A program made the position numbers and the translations under genes. A stretch of 30,743 bases of DNA, from assembly GCA_034698045.1 (NCBI GenBank), contig JAQGAU010000338.1, positions 1 to 30,743 of the forward strand. Reading direction: 5' to 3'. Below the pieces are notes generated by a model, which searched no databases, was not told the origin of the DNA, and saw only the letters and a program-made list of their open reading frames with translations. This document shows, piece by piece, positions 1-10,475 of the stretch. Positions within the stretch are counted from its first letter, which is position 1. The number at the start of each line of letters is the position of its first letter. This stretch comes from Paramacrobiotus richtersi (taxonomy: Eukaryota; Tardigrada; Eutardigrada; Parachela; Macrobiotidae).

Positions 1-227
1 TTGATTTGTTGCCGCGATCTGAGCGGCGTTCAGAAAGGAAAACAAGATCATGGAATGTTCAGTATATATCATAACGCCTAAATCGTCTTTCTTCTGTTTT
101 ATATTATTGCTTTTGTTGTTTGTTTTCTTATTGTTAGTTACCATTGTTTATTTCGTATAATAATGCATGCACAGATGCATGGCACCTGCTGGCCAGAATG
201 GGCCAGAGGAAATAAACTTGCTTGCTC
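1..227. other. Non-coding stretch before the duplication edge
   Basis: This AT- and T-rich sequence has no open frame I can support. It lacks the similarity to the gene B locus that starts at about 228, so the left boundary of the duplicated block probably lies here. Confidence 0.4.
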
Positions 228-435
228 GGATCAGCCCTTATCACACATAACCAGATGGAGTTCTCGCTCAACGAACCAGAGTGCCCTAACTCGAGAACGG
301 TTTATTAAATGCTGCGACCTGGAATGTTTTTACTGTGCATGATATGCCAGAGAGGATGTTTACCTACCGATTGACTGTTTGGCGCTTCCATCGGGGTCAG
401 CCTCTGTTAAATACAACCAGATCAAGTTTGAATAA
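228..435 (+). pseudogene. C-terminal relics of an astacin/LRR gene copy (A0)
   Basis: Two short coding remnants lie in succession. The first reads ...NQMEFSLNEPECPNSRTVY and stops at 306-308; it is nearly identical to the C-terminus of gene B (stop at 22061). The second, about 345-435, reads EDVYLPIDCLALPSG and then stops; it matches the LRR C-terminal cap sequence (YLPxDC) seen in all modules of genes A and B. The same two remnants in the same order occur on the minus strand at 22150-21966. No upstream module or protease exon is visible to the left, so this copy is either cut off by a rearrangement near 228 or lost. Similarity to the gene B locus begins abruptly at about 228. Confidence 0.75.
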
Positions 436-499
436 AAAAAAAATAAAAACTTTTGTTTGTTGTTTTTACGCATTGTCGCTCGAGTGATACAGTCATGCC

Positions 500-705
500 A
501 TTAAATAAAGTTTAGATAAAGCAAAGATCAGAGAATATTGTAAGACAACGAAAGGAAGTGCTCGGCCGGGGGATAATTAGGGGAACTTAATGTGCTGCGG
601 CTCGCCGCATAAAAATGGTCAGTTCTAAATGCTGAAACTAAGTGGAGTGGATCGTAATCTGACAGCGCGATCCCTGCCCTTGTGAGTACTGCACACTGTA
701 CGTAC
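500..705 (+). repeat. Left arm of the inverted duplication (3' flank of the LRR gene)
   Basis: This non-coding segment is the reverse complement, with scattered changes, of about 20880-21290. Shared landmarks include GCAAAGATCAGAGAA, AGTGCTCGGCC, GCTGCGGCTCGCCGCAT and ACTGCACAC. Together with the relic at 228-435 it forms one arm of an inverted repeat whose other arm lies downstream of gene B. The B-side arm is longer because it has gained at least a 190-bp element (20915-21104) and extra sequence at 21291-21955. Similarity ends close to 705. Confidence 0.75.
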
Positions 706-1062
706 GTTTATCGGCAGAATGCCGACTGTTGGCTAAAACGCCAATTACTTCTGAAGAAAGAAAGTGAGATGAAATACCTGCTAGCGAGGAATTCCATTCA
801 GGTTTCGGTTAACAAAAGTAAGTAGACAGCAGTCACAGCAAATCTGGTTTGACGGTGGCCCCGAGGACATCTGCATGACACATGAAAGCATTACACAACA
901 ACTGATAATCAACAATTCCGTCGAGCGGGCGATCAGCAATTATCTCCCTTTTTCTAGCTCATAGTAGAATTATGGGATGCAGTTGGCAATGGACTTGCTT
1001 TTGGTCCTAACCGTTCTGCAACGGCTCATCTTGTTTTCCTCAGCTGACACTCTGCCTCACAG

Positions 1063-4000
1063 TATGAATGCGAATATGTAGTTGATTACACAAACCAGAA
1101 TGAAAAACATATACCGAATATTACATTTGCAGACTGGAGAGATTTCATTGATCCAGGAATTCTGAACGAATCTAATAATGACCAGTCGCGCTACAGCAGC
1201 GAGAAGTGGGAGGGCGATATCAGCAACTGGGAGCCCGGTGAGGTAGGACTAACCGAGCCTAAAACTGTCCGTGTATTTGAACAGCTGATACATTGATTGT
1301 ATTTGTATGTAAAATACTGAGAATGGCACGTTACTGCCGTTCCAGAGACCATTCGGTGTCGCCGCAAATGCGGTGGATAAAGCTGATCTTATGTGGCCCA
1401 ATAACACCCTTCCTTATGTTTTCACCACGGAACAATCCGTTCGCTTCCGTAAGGCACTGCCATTCGTTAAAACGTACTTCATCCAAAACGGTATTAAATT
1501 TATCGTCCGACAACTACCGTTTTCTCCGACAGGCGCGACTGAGCGCACAAGGATAACCGAAGCAATGGAGATCATTATGCACCTTACGGGACAGTGCGTT
1601 AAGTTCGTGGAAAGGGCTGTAGAGACGGATTACATTGAGTTTCAAAAAGGTTATCAGTAAGTTCCACATTACTTCTGAATTGGTGTTATCATGTAGCTCA
1701 GCATGCCCGATGCAGATCTTTCTCCGATGTTGGCCGCACCGGTGGAAAACAAGTCGTATCCTTATCATCTGCATGTGTCGAGCGTTACGGATGTATCCAG
1801 CATGAACTAATGCATGTTCTGGGATTCTTCCATGAACAGTCACGCCAAGACCGTGACGATTACATCACAATCAATTGGGACAATATTGCTAAAGGTTTGT
1901 GGTTTAAAGATTTAATTGTCAACCGGCGTTTGTTTGGTATGAGTTTAACTTACAACATTCTTTCTGGACAGAGAATAGAGCTCAATTTGCCAAGCACGCA
2001 GGGAATACGTACGGACTTCCATACGAACACGAGTCGATAATGCATTATCAGTACAACGCTTTCGCTGAGGACGACCAATTTCCAACAATCATTCCGAAGA
2101 TGCGGAGAGCGAAACTGGGCCAGAAAGAAAACCTGAGTCCGCTTGACCTAGCCAGAATTCACAAGCGCTTCAAGTGCGGTATTGCGTCTGGCAGTAACTT
2201 TGTGGGCTCTCGACTGAAGGAGAGCCAAGGAGTACAAGGTAGCTAGGACCCGTAAAGATAGTACCTTCTTACTGTTTTTTCTGGATACGCAAACTGATAA
2301 TTTGCGGAATGTTAATGGACAGCGCATGGATATCTTCCCACTGCTTAAAATGCTAAGTAATTCCAGCTTTCTATACTGAAATCTGTGCAGAAATCGACAC
2401 TCCTGCGACTGCCAGCCTGGAACCATTTCCTGTCTTCTCCGCTGAACCGATGACGCAGGAGCAATGCGCATTCCAGTTCAACGCAAATTGTGTGTATCCC
2501 GGCTACACAACCAAAAACTGCACAAACGTCCAAGGGCTGAAAATCGATTGTAACAGGCAAGCCACTTCTGTGCAGCTGCAGGATATGGCCAGGGGCATGT
2601 CCAAAGGCCCTTTACGAGCGATTAGGGTTAGTCTGTCTGACGGCGAGCAACTGAACTTCGACAATTTCGCAGTTATTCGCAAACAGATCATCATGTTAGA
2701 AGTGGTTAACTGCCTCTCCAACCGGATAACGGCCAGTCTGCTCCACTTACAGTTTGCTAATTTGCTGTCATTTGGTGTGTTCAACTGTTATGGGATGCAC
2801 ATCAAACGAACCGACTTCGGTCAGTCAATCAAGCTAAGACAAGTCGTGATGAGGAACACAACAATCCAAGACTTAGAAAAGGACACATTCACTGACCTTC
2901 CAGCACTGAGGCTGCTGTCTTTAGAGTGGGGTTTCAGTCAAGTGAGCTCGTTCAGTGAGCATGTTCGCGATTATTTGAGGAGACTTCACTGCAACTGCCA
3001 GTTCTTTTGGTTTCGACAATGGTGGAATTCCAATCCGCAGCTGATGCGCAAATCGGCAGCACGTGAAGTCTACATGATTCAGGAGTCATGGGGAAATGTG
3101 GCCTGGAGCAAAGATGAAATTTATTTGCCAATTGACTGCACATCGGTACCATTCCCATCTGGCGCTTCGTCCATAGATTTTACGCAACAGCGGTTCTCGA
3201 TAAACGACGAAACAGGTAAGCAACAGTATGTATTTGACAATAATTACCGCTGTGGCAAATTACGTTCATGTGACGTTGGTAAATGCGAACGACATATGCC
3301 ATATTATCACAATTTTGCATTCCTAGCGATCCACCGTTATAAATACAGAGTTTTCTGTACTCTCTGTCCAGTGTCCATTACGGCAGCGAATAGCGATGAA
3401 CGCACCAGTGCATTTCAGAATTTGGAAGCGGCGTGCCAAAATGCATGAACTCCGAAGAAGCAATGGACTCTTTTCCAGCTTTCAGTGAGGAGCCAGTGAC
3501 GCCGGAGCAATGTGCCCTGCAATTCAGCAGCAACTGTGCGCCATACGGACTGGCCCGCTCCAACTGCACAGCTTTCCGGATGGTGGATATCATCTGCAAC
3601 AGCCAAGTCGGTTCGGAAGAGATTGAAGTAATGATCAAAGCAATAGCCAAAACACCACCACGCGCTTCCAAAATTGATCTATTTGATAGTGCATCTGTCT
3701 CCTTTGCTATCTTTGCTCCAATCCGCGAACAGATCGTCATATTTTATTTGCGGGGCTGCAGAGACAATCGAGGGACGAGCAAGCCGTACAAACTGCGCAC
3801 AGTCAACCTTCTAGAATTCGGCTTAATTGATTGTTTTCGCTTAATCATCGTAAAAGAAGATTTTCAGAGCATAGCAAAGTTAAGAATTATTACACTAAGA
3901 AATTCCACCATACACAGTTTGGAAATGGGTACGTTTGCGGATTTACCGTCACTGCGCGTTCTTGCCCTGGAATATGGCTTGAAAGATATTACTTCGTTCA

Positions 4001-4272
4001 GTCCAGACATCCGCGATTTTCTTGTTCGTTTGCACTGCAGCTGTGATTTTGCTTGGTTTAGACAATGGTGGAAGAGCAGCACAGCTTTGCTGCGCCGAGC
4101 AGAGCGTGGGCTGGTTTACTACTTTACAGATTCATGGGTTAATGATCCTTACGCCAAAGAAGACATTTACCTACCTGTTGACTGTTTGACACCACCGTAT
4201 GGCTCATCCTCTGTCGAATTGAGCCAGATCGAGTTCTCCATCAACGAAAATGAGTGTCCGTCTGAGTTATGA
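1063..4272 (+). CDS. Gene A: astacin metalloprotease with two LRR modules
   Basis: Exons are 1063-1242, 1346-1448, 1533-1656, 1716-1894, 1972-2238, 2391-3215 and 3419-4272. All junctions are GT-AG and in phase, giving 843 codons before the stop. The protein has a propeptide, then the mature astacin start (WPNNTLPYVF), and the zinc motif HELMHVLGFFHEQSRQDR at 1801-1854. That motif has all three zinc histidines and the catalytic Glu. The Met-turn ESIMHY follows in the next exon. The protease exon then splices in frame into two tandem modules of about 280 residues. Each has an LRR-like stretch (TFTDLPALRLLSL; TFADLPSLRVLAL) and a Cys cap (LHCNCQFFWFRQWW...PIDC; LHCSCDFAWFRQWW...PVDC). By family it should be a secreted zinc endopeptidase. 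The first exon is unresolved: a signal-like ATG at 989 (MDLLLVLTVLQRLILF) is out of frame with 1063. Gene B is its inverted paralogue. Confidence 0.85.
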
Positions 4273-4413
4273 GGCATAAGATTTGGTTGATTAATATTTC
4301 ATATATTCCTCATTGTTCGGCGAACAATGTTCGCTCGCGGGATCATTATCTTTTTGCTTTGCATTTTTAGCAGTGTCTATGCGCTCGCTCTCTTTGTCGA
4401 TGTGACTTTTGCC

Positions 4414-4419
4414 AATAAA
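4414..4419 (+). terminator. Candidate polyadenylation signal of gene A
   Basis: AATAAA lies about 140 bases after the stop of gene A on the same strand. It is the first canonical hexamer after the stop, so transcripts may end shortly beyond it. Confidence 0.45.
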
Positions 4420-4807
4420 GTGTTTAACTACTACGAAAAAAAATACATAAAGCGTACTGTGACGATGGCGTCTTCCGGTGTACACGACACCCTCGTTGGG
4501 GAGATTGTTTGCTGTTTGCACAGCGTGTACGGTGTACCTGCGCTGTGTGTTGTGTGGGCGGTTGCCATTGCGCTACGTGGTATGCCACGTAGCATATGCG
4601 TTTTGGCTGTCGATTCCGCACTGCGTGCGGCTCGCTAGATCATTCGGTGGCTGCAGCTTTTGCCTGCTTTTCCCGATATGCGGGTTCTCATGGGCCTGTG
4701 CTACAGCACAGGTTAGGTTGTCGATATTCGCCATTAAAGGCATGGTGGCCTTTATGGCTCGTGTGTGTGTGTTTCCTCGACATGCAGATGCATGTTCGTT
4801 TCAGTAC

Positions 4808-5210
4808 TCACAATACAGTGATAAACAAAAGGCCAGACTGCCAGTCAACAACAGCCACCTGCAAATGCGAGAGAGATTACTGAAGCCCCTTGCAACTGGG
4901 AGTGGGACAACCATTGACATACCCCAGTTTTCGGGGGGCCAGTATGTACTCAGGAGTGAACATCTTACCAGACTGTTTGGCGAAGCAACCAACCCGTGCA
5001 AATAAACCTTCTTTTACGACTGCTTCTGGCTTTGTAAACTGACAACAAATCTGACACAAAATCTTCCTGTTTTTGTCAAAGCGTGCACCACTGCATTGCG
5101 GCTGGTTTGCATAACTGGATTCCACATAATATTCTACTTTGTAAAAGCCAAGCAACCAGACTGATTCTGAAATTAAGTTTTCCGTCATATAACTTACTTT
5201 AGACCGCTAA
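4808..5210 (+). repeat. Dispersed repeat shared with 27040-27225
   Basis: Patches such as ACAGTGATAA...AAGCAAAAGGC, CAAATGCRAGA and GATTCTRAAATTAAGTTTT occur in the same order and orientation here and at 27040-27225, which lies inside the intron of gene D. The copy here has extra sequence in its middle. No terminal repeats or coding capacity were found, so its class is unknown. Confidence 0.55.
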
Positions 5211-5583
5211 ATCAGAAAAGATGGAAATAGTTCAGACTGCATGGTATTTTTTTCCAGGATCAGAAATAATCAAGAATGAAAAAACACCCACGGAAGCAAA
5301 CAACGAAGGGCGATTGGGTGAGATGGCCCGTCCCAACTTCCAAGACTACGGATGCTTCTTTACATTTTACAATAGTTCGAAAAAAACTGACTAAACTTTC
5401 TCGCGCATTAGTTCCGTATCTCGCAAAACATGTGAAGCATTCAGTTGAGCGCAGGAAGAATCTATTTAGATTTAATTAACATTACTGTATGTACCTCTTA
5501 TCCAACAAGCACTGGGCAACCGCTTGGTTGCAATACTGTGTTGTACCGAAAAACTCTCGTTTAGGGGCAGTGGAATTGCCAGC

Positions 5584-6114
5584 CTAAGACCCACCTGTAC
5601 CTAACGATGAACGTGTCGTACTTTCGCTGCTACCGCTCTCGGGCGTCTGAGGACCCATTTCAACATTTGCCGGTTGACCAATCTGCCATCCTGACCGTCT
5701 GCGCAGCAGCAGTTGCCGTAGCTCCAGTCTTCGCTTCTGCTTCAGTTTGTCGATCTCTTTGATAATCAGTTTGTTGTACTTCATTCCACCTGGCTTGCAC
5801 ATTTGTGACTCCATTTTCCGAGCGTCGGCGATGCGCGGATCCCTAACGTCCGACGGGTCAAAGTACGGAATAAGGGCCTCCACACTGCAAATATAATCAT
5901 CAGGTATCAACGAACTGCTGGCAGGAATTATTTATTTCATGAAAATGTACAATATGGTCTTGCAGAGATTGTTTATGTTACAGAACGCTACAAAAATCTT
6001 TAAAAAAATACCAACCAAAATTCTACAAATAACGGAAGACTGAAAAACATTATAACTTGGTACTAAAGTTCGAGTAGTAATCCGAATCGTATGCAGAGCT
6101 ATTTACAGCTTACA
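5584..6114 (-). CDS. Gene F: 3' end of an unrecognised gene
   Basis: The terminal exon is 5884-5584, with acceptor TATATTTGCAG. It encodes about 100 residues: VEALIPYFDPSDVRDPR, then a very basic helix-like part (YNKLIIKEIDKLKQKRR...LLLRRR), then a Ser/Thr/Gly-rich tail. A strong donor (GTAAGC) at 6113 ends an upstream exon whose only phase-compatible frame reads ...KTVPELIRKL into VEALIP. That upstream exon begins somewhere between about 6283 (in-frame stop) and 6160. A competing frame over 6330-6114 has higher GC at third positions but would meet an early stop after splicing. Upstream exons are unresolved. I do not recognise the family; the charged, coiled-coil-prone sequence would suit a nuclear or scaffold protein, but that is only inference. 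Confidence 0.5.
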
Positions 6115-6892
6115 GTTTGCGTATGAGCTCTGGTACCGTCTTCCTTGGACATGGAGGCCATCTCGGCGTGCCAGTACTTGGCGCCAGCCGACGTGGGCGT
6201 ACATGGCGTCTGGTTGACCTGGGACCGCCGCCGCCGCCAGTGGGACGGATGCAAAATGCTGAGGCCCGTTTCGATCACTTTCATCGGCATCGCCCGGCTC
6301 CTCTGTTGGGCCAAGTCTATATATAGATGGCCTGCTCGCCTTCAGCATTCATCCCGCGTGTCGGGATCCACATTGTGTTCCTCAGCGGTCAAATGAACTG
6401 TAGAACACACGTTTAGGGACGAAGTACCGTACAAACCGCAGAGTATACGCCTACATAGACGCCTCCAGATGACTCTTCAGAGTAATGAGTCATCGAAACT
6501 CACTCCGTAGACGGACGGCTTAGTCACGGTTATGTTAGACTCTACGCACTGTTAACGATTTTAAAAATGAATGACAAAGCACCAGTAACTGTTGAACTTC
6601 CCCCAAAACAAAAACTTGCTCAGTAATCGGCAAATTTATGCAACAACGTTCGACCACCCTTAGCTACGTAGTAGTACTACTTATGTTATTCCGTACAACG
6701 GAGAATCTGCATCATTTTTTATCAGCGTACATGATTCATTTTTCTTGCGCGAATTCCGAACATGCTACGAGCCAGACATATATTTTGTCGAATAAAATAA
6801 CACAAAACAGAAATTTTCAAAACAAAGCTAACGACATTAAAACCGACATTTAATGATTCCCAAGAAGTTTGTAAGACCCTTAAGCTGTCATA
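6115..6892. other. GC-rich exon-like block, then AT-rich intergenic DNA
   Basis: 6115-6400 is unusually GC-rich for this region and open in more than one minus-strand frame, so part of it probably belongs to gene F. A minus-strand segment reading HLTAEEHNVDPDTRDEC follows an acceptor-like TCTACAG near 6390, but I could not join it. 6400-6892 shows nothing recognisable. Confidence 0.35.
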
Positions 6893-7199
6893 TTAAAACA
6901 TTGTTGCCCACAAAACCATTGTTAACAAGCAGAACCCGGTTGAGACCACAAACATACAAGTGGGCACGATGCGTTCGAGGAACAGGAATACAGCCGCGCA
7001 CATGAACACCTTAAAAGCCGTGGGAGCTCGTTCGTGCAGGGGTTGACGCTGCTGGCCACAAGTGCACGTTTCCCCGCCGTACGGCATCTTGACAGTGCTG
7101 GTTACGGGCATGATGACGCCATTACAACTGCGCGGCTCCATCAGACCGCAAGTCTTCGAGTTGGTCAGCCGCCACTGACGCCAGTCGGGATGATTCGCC
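6893..7199 (-). pseudogene. Transmembrane exon of G1, apparently orphaned
   Basis: This exon is homologous to the last exon of G2 (11615-11318). It shares the acceptor phase, the start NH(P/S)DW, GLM(E/K)P and the membrane segment [10 protein letters not shown]...VFLF. Differences within that segment are mostly at third codon positions, so the frame was under selection. The upstream G1 exon (7343-7264) ends in its own stop, and none of its GT sites gives the phase 2 needed to join this exon. The stop used by G2 (TGA) is TGC here, which adds CLLTMVLWATMF. It may be a decaying exon or be used by an unseen isoform. Confidence 0.55.
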
Positions 7200-7263
7200 C
7201 TACACACAGCCGATAATTTATTACACCATAACACACATAGTAACATGTACACAAAACTACTGT

Positions 7264-9492
7264 TTAAACTACTGCCACCTCCTTCTTATCGTCCTGCTCC
7301 TCTTCCGACTGGCGCTCCTTGGCGTCCCTGCCGTCACTCTTATCTGTAAAACAGCAAGTAAGTCACCATCGTATCTGTAAGTCAGGATATGCAGAATGAC
7401 CAGCAAATTTCTTAAATTTCAACAGACTATCGTGAACTATCGTGACACATTCCTGTCAGATTCCTAGAGGTATAGATTTGTTCCCTCTATCTACCATATG
7501 TGAATTACTCACCCTATGCCATAGGCCCATAGGGTGAGTAATTTACACGTAATACACACGTACACCGTAGGTAGGGTTGGCAAACCATTACACCGTAGGG
7601 CCTATGGTATAATGGTTTCCCAACCCTACCTATGGTGTACGCAGACCTGGCTGTCCAGTGCGGCTCTTTATATAAGACAAAGTAAACCATGCGAATGCAC
7701 GGCTGTTTTACGAAAATCACGCTAAGTGACCGCAGCAAGAGTACCGCAATACACAAGTTTTATCTTTGAGGGAATCTGACCATGTGGTACCTTCGTGCCT
7801 GCTGGCGATTTCTGGTTCGTACCTTCTGTCTTCGCCAGCTTCCCACTGCTCGATCCCACTTGACCCGGTCGACTGCCCATCCACTCAATGAACTCCGGCA
7901 GGATCCCCGGATTCTGCTTCAACATTCTGGAGAAATCCTTGAGTTCGTCGGTGAACGCACCGGCTGAGCACACACCGAACATGTATAACCACGAGTGCAG
8001 CGAACACAAGCATCGACTTGTTACCCAAATTCTGCAGCTCGTTTCTCACATCTTGATCCGACATGTTGCGGTATCTGTTATCCGGTCCCCTCTGTACTTC
8101 ATGTGACATCCTACTGGGAACTTTCGCTTCCATCTACAATAACCACTGACATGACACTACGACAATACGACGTGAATCTCCCGCCCATGAAGTTGCCGTG
8201 CGTGTAAAAAGTCATTGGCGAGATGTGACGAAAACAATCAAACTCCTGATGCCACTGTTTTTCAGCGCTTACCTCGACCACTGAGGTTGGGATTACCACG
8301 TCCACCAGGCGCATCAGATTCTGTGTGTTTTCCACAATGGGTTTCGTAGTGTCGTTGTCAACTACGCTATTCAATATAATAAGATCTGGAAATAAAACTC
8401 TTCCTATACTTGAATGCACCTTTGCTTTATCGGGAAAAAGGGTACCTGCAAGTCTTTGCGTCTTTGCGTCTTTTAACACAAATCTTCTCCTATCCGGTCA
8501 GAAAAACTGCCACATGAAATACGGGCCGAAGAAGAAATCGGGAGAATACCCTTCGGTATCAGTCAAGCTAAAACCCCATATCACCCCGATACGAACTGTT
8601 CAGAGAAATTGGTAAGTCTTTTTTGGGAATTTTTTGAGTCGGCCGTTTAATATAAAGTGTCACCCAGCTTTCGGGATTTAGAATTTATGATAATAATGAT
8701 AATAATGCTGTACATACGTACTGTGTAACCAAAACTTCCAGTTAGTGACTTTTAGTAAATTTTGCTGATATTGCTCATATTAAAAATATCACCAGAATAA
8801 CATTCAAATCATTTTTCACCGTTCTACAATACTCGAAAAGAGCCACCATGCGACGGTTACGTGGAGAGCCATATTAAAGAACCACTGGATCACAAGTTTA
8901 CATGCGTGTAGGAAGTATGCATAGGCTCATAGCCTGTAATACAGGCTATGCATTTTTTACAAACTTTTATTTTTCGTGCTAATGAGTCGGAAATTACGTT
9001 TAAATCAGTAAAATTCTAGGACTGCGCTCAACTGAACTTCGAAGATTTTTGGCTGTGGCCGGCCCTGTATGGCTTACCCAAGCACCCATCTCCATCTGTA
9101 CATTGCTTCCCGTGCTGCACAAGCTCCGTCACAGCCATACACATGGGTATCGTGCAGCCGCCGGGGTATGCTGCTTGGTATTCTGGTCGGTTATGGCAGC
9201 CGTCCTGATGGCCTAACCACAACACAAAGCCCCCAATATGGACACGTTTGTCTTGCTGCTCAAGGCCCAAGTCTCGGAGATCGTCGGGCACTATTAGCGC
9301 TGGTTGGGATGCCACAGTCACATGTTCAGGGGGACGAGGCGCACGCAGTTGGTCCACGGCAGGTGTACTGGACGAAACGGTGGGCTGGGCGGCTGGTCCA
9401 ATTCCTGGAGGGATGGAGGTGTCGGGCGCATTTTCACTGGCGGACATTGTCGGGTTTTCCAAATCTTGCTTCAATTTAGGATCAGTTTCCAT
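7264..9492 (-). CDS. Gene G1: unrecognised protein, paralogue of G2
   Basis: Exons are 9492-9078, 8385-8273, 8133-8025, 7963-7823 and 7343-7264. All are GT-AG and in phase, for 285 residues. The first exon starts METDPKLKQD and contains SASENAPDT, which is also present in the G2 first exon. A Pro/Ser/Ala-rich stretch and a Cys-containing part (GGCTIPMC...CTDGDGC) follow. Later exons read LIILNSVVDNDTTKP, MSDQDVRNELQNL and AGAFTDELKDFSRMLKQNP, and the end is acidic/basic (KERQSEEEQDDKKE). The 61-base intron 8024-7964 reads as a hydrophobic peptide in one frame but must be removed to keep frame. I know no family for this protein. The last exon aligns with G2 exon 11994-11844 and is cut short by what looks like a deletion that removed its donor. 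Confidence 0.65.
7499..7547. repeat. Palindrome with 20-bp arms
   Basis: Arms at 7499-7518 and 7528-7547 are inverted copies of TGTGAATTACTCACCCTATG with one mismatch, around a 9-base loop. The palindrome lies in the last intron of G1, directly before a second and longer one. Confidence 0.85.
7559..7642. repeat. Palindrome with 42-bp arms and no spacer
   Basis: The halves 7559-7600 and 7601-7642 are inverted copies with a few mismatches (landmarks GGTAGGGTTGG, AAACCATTA and CCAACCCTACC). ACACCGTAG recurs inside the left arm. It could be a miniature foldback element or a relic of one; I found no clear target-site duplication. Confidence 0.85.
7682..7757 (-). repeat. Intronic repeat R, G1 copy
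   Basis: The plus-strand landmark AACCATGCGAATGCAC followed by TACGAAARTCAC and AGAGTACCG is shared with 12265-12335, 13285-13330, 15425-15505 and 17330-17390 in G2. Here it lies upstream of the last G1 exon, as the 12265 copy does in G2, so it is an ancestral intron sequence later multiplied with the homeobox cassettes. Confidence 0.65.
8928..8950. repeat. Short hairpin
   Basis: CATAGCCTGTA at 8928-8938 is followed after one base by its reverse complement at 8940-8950. It sits in the first intron of G1. It is too short and isolated to assign a role. Confidence 0.5.
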
Positions 9493-9990
9493 GCTTTGGA
9501 ATAGGTTCGAGTAGTGATAAATGCGGATGAATTGACTAGAATAATTTATCTAGGATCACGTTCAGACCCGAGAGTGATAAATCTAAAGTGAGCGGCTCAG
9601 AATTGTAGTAAGCCTTTGCACACAGCGCACTCAGCTGACAGCTGTATTACGGCGTGAAAATTAGCCATTCCCTAGGCACTCGTGTACATTTCTATTCGAT
9701 GGCGTTATCCTGTCGGTATGTACAGCGAGACGGGTAAGTGCAGCCAGACTGAACCAGACGGGCTTCTATGCTCCCTTTCTATATCAGGGCCTGAATACAT
9801 ACTGGTTGCCCAGTTCCACTGACAAGTCCAGGCATGGCCGTTCTCTAGCGGGGCGTCCTGCCTGGTCAATCTTCCTTGCAGTCTGCCCGTCTACCCGCAT
9901 TCATCATGGAGCATTTACTGGAACGGCACAAATCATGCCCGACCATCAATCAGCCAAGCGGACAGCACATGCACGGCTTATATACATAGT
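9493..9990 (-). promoter_or_regulatory. 5' flank of G1, shared with G2
   Basis: This segment aligns in patches with 17503-18030, the 5' flank of G2. Shared patches include GCACACAGC.CACTC, ACTCGTGTACATT.CTATT.GATGG and GTCTGCCCG. Being upstream of both first exons, it probably contains the duplicated promoter. No clear TATA box or operator was recognised. Confidence 0.45.
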
Positions 9991-10026
9991 ACATGGCCGC
10001 GAAGCTTTCTCTCTGCTCCCGTGTTG

Positions 10027-10475
10027 TGCTGTGGCACATGTGTGACCGGCAAAACCGTCCTGACGGCACAATAGTTCGGCGTACATATTTGCTCATAAAC
10101 CGGCAAAATCGTCCGGAGGAAAAAATTCCGTCCGGCTCAAATTTTGCACACCCAAAAGATTTTCGCCCCTGAAGTGCGGCCTGCTCTAGGAACACGAATC
10201 TAAAGGTCGTCCGGACACCGGATCCCCGTAGACAGTCAGTGAGAGCCGGACACTTTTGCCGGTGCCCAGTATAAGCAGTTAGTTTACTGGGCATCGGGAA
10301 ACGTGTCCGGCTAAAACCGGCTTACCTCAAGTCGGCAAAATTGCCCGGATGAAAAAACTAACTGCCCACTGCAGGCCCGGCAGAAGTGTCGACCTGAAAC
10401 CAGTTGTTTACCGAACACCGGCAAGTGTCCGGACGAAACTAAGAATTTACTGGGTACCGGAAAAGTGTCCGCTGA
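10027..10475. mobile_element. CCGG-rich repeat element with internal inverted repeat
   Basis: The motif CCGG(C)AAAA(G)TGTCCGG and its inverse recur at least seven times between 10027 and 10475. A 27-bp inverted repeat sits in the centre: 10244-10270 and 10285-10311 (AGCCGGACACTTTTGCCGG and its near complement), with ACTGGGC at the inner ends and TACTGGGTACCGG again at 10447. Subterminal repeats in both orientations are typical of non-autonomous DNA transposons. No target duplication or coding region was found, so the family is unassigned. Confidence 0.5.

Larger units (their letters stand above)
4273..5583. other. Intergenic region between gene A and gene F
   Basis: The first part is probably the 3' UTR of gene A. 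Open frames at 4327-4638 and 4478-5005 overlap in different frames and show no recognisable domain or splice support. A short GT run occurs at about 4760-4770. From about 4808 to 5210 there is a diverged repeat shared with the intron of gene D. I see no convincing gene. Confidence 0.5.

Noticed and set aside
989-1061. Signal peptide exon for gene A starting at ATG 989
   Set aside because: It is signal-like but out of frame with the exon at 1063, and no intron of plausible length fits between; left as a note only.
4327-5005. Two overlapping plus-strand open frames (103 and 175 codons) after gene A
   Set aside because: They overlap in different frames, contain no domain, include the likely gene A AATAAA and run into a non-coding repeat.
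7964-8024. Hydrophobic peptide MLVFAALVVI as a transmembrane segment of G1
   Set aside because: It lies in a 61-base GT-AG interval whose removal is needed to join the flanking open frames in phase.
8400-8615. Exon ending LKDAKTQRLA before a GTACCC donor in G1
   Set aside because: Its upstream acceptors are in the wrong phase for the first exon, while the first exon joins 8385 directly in phase.
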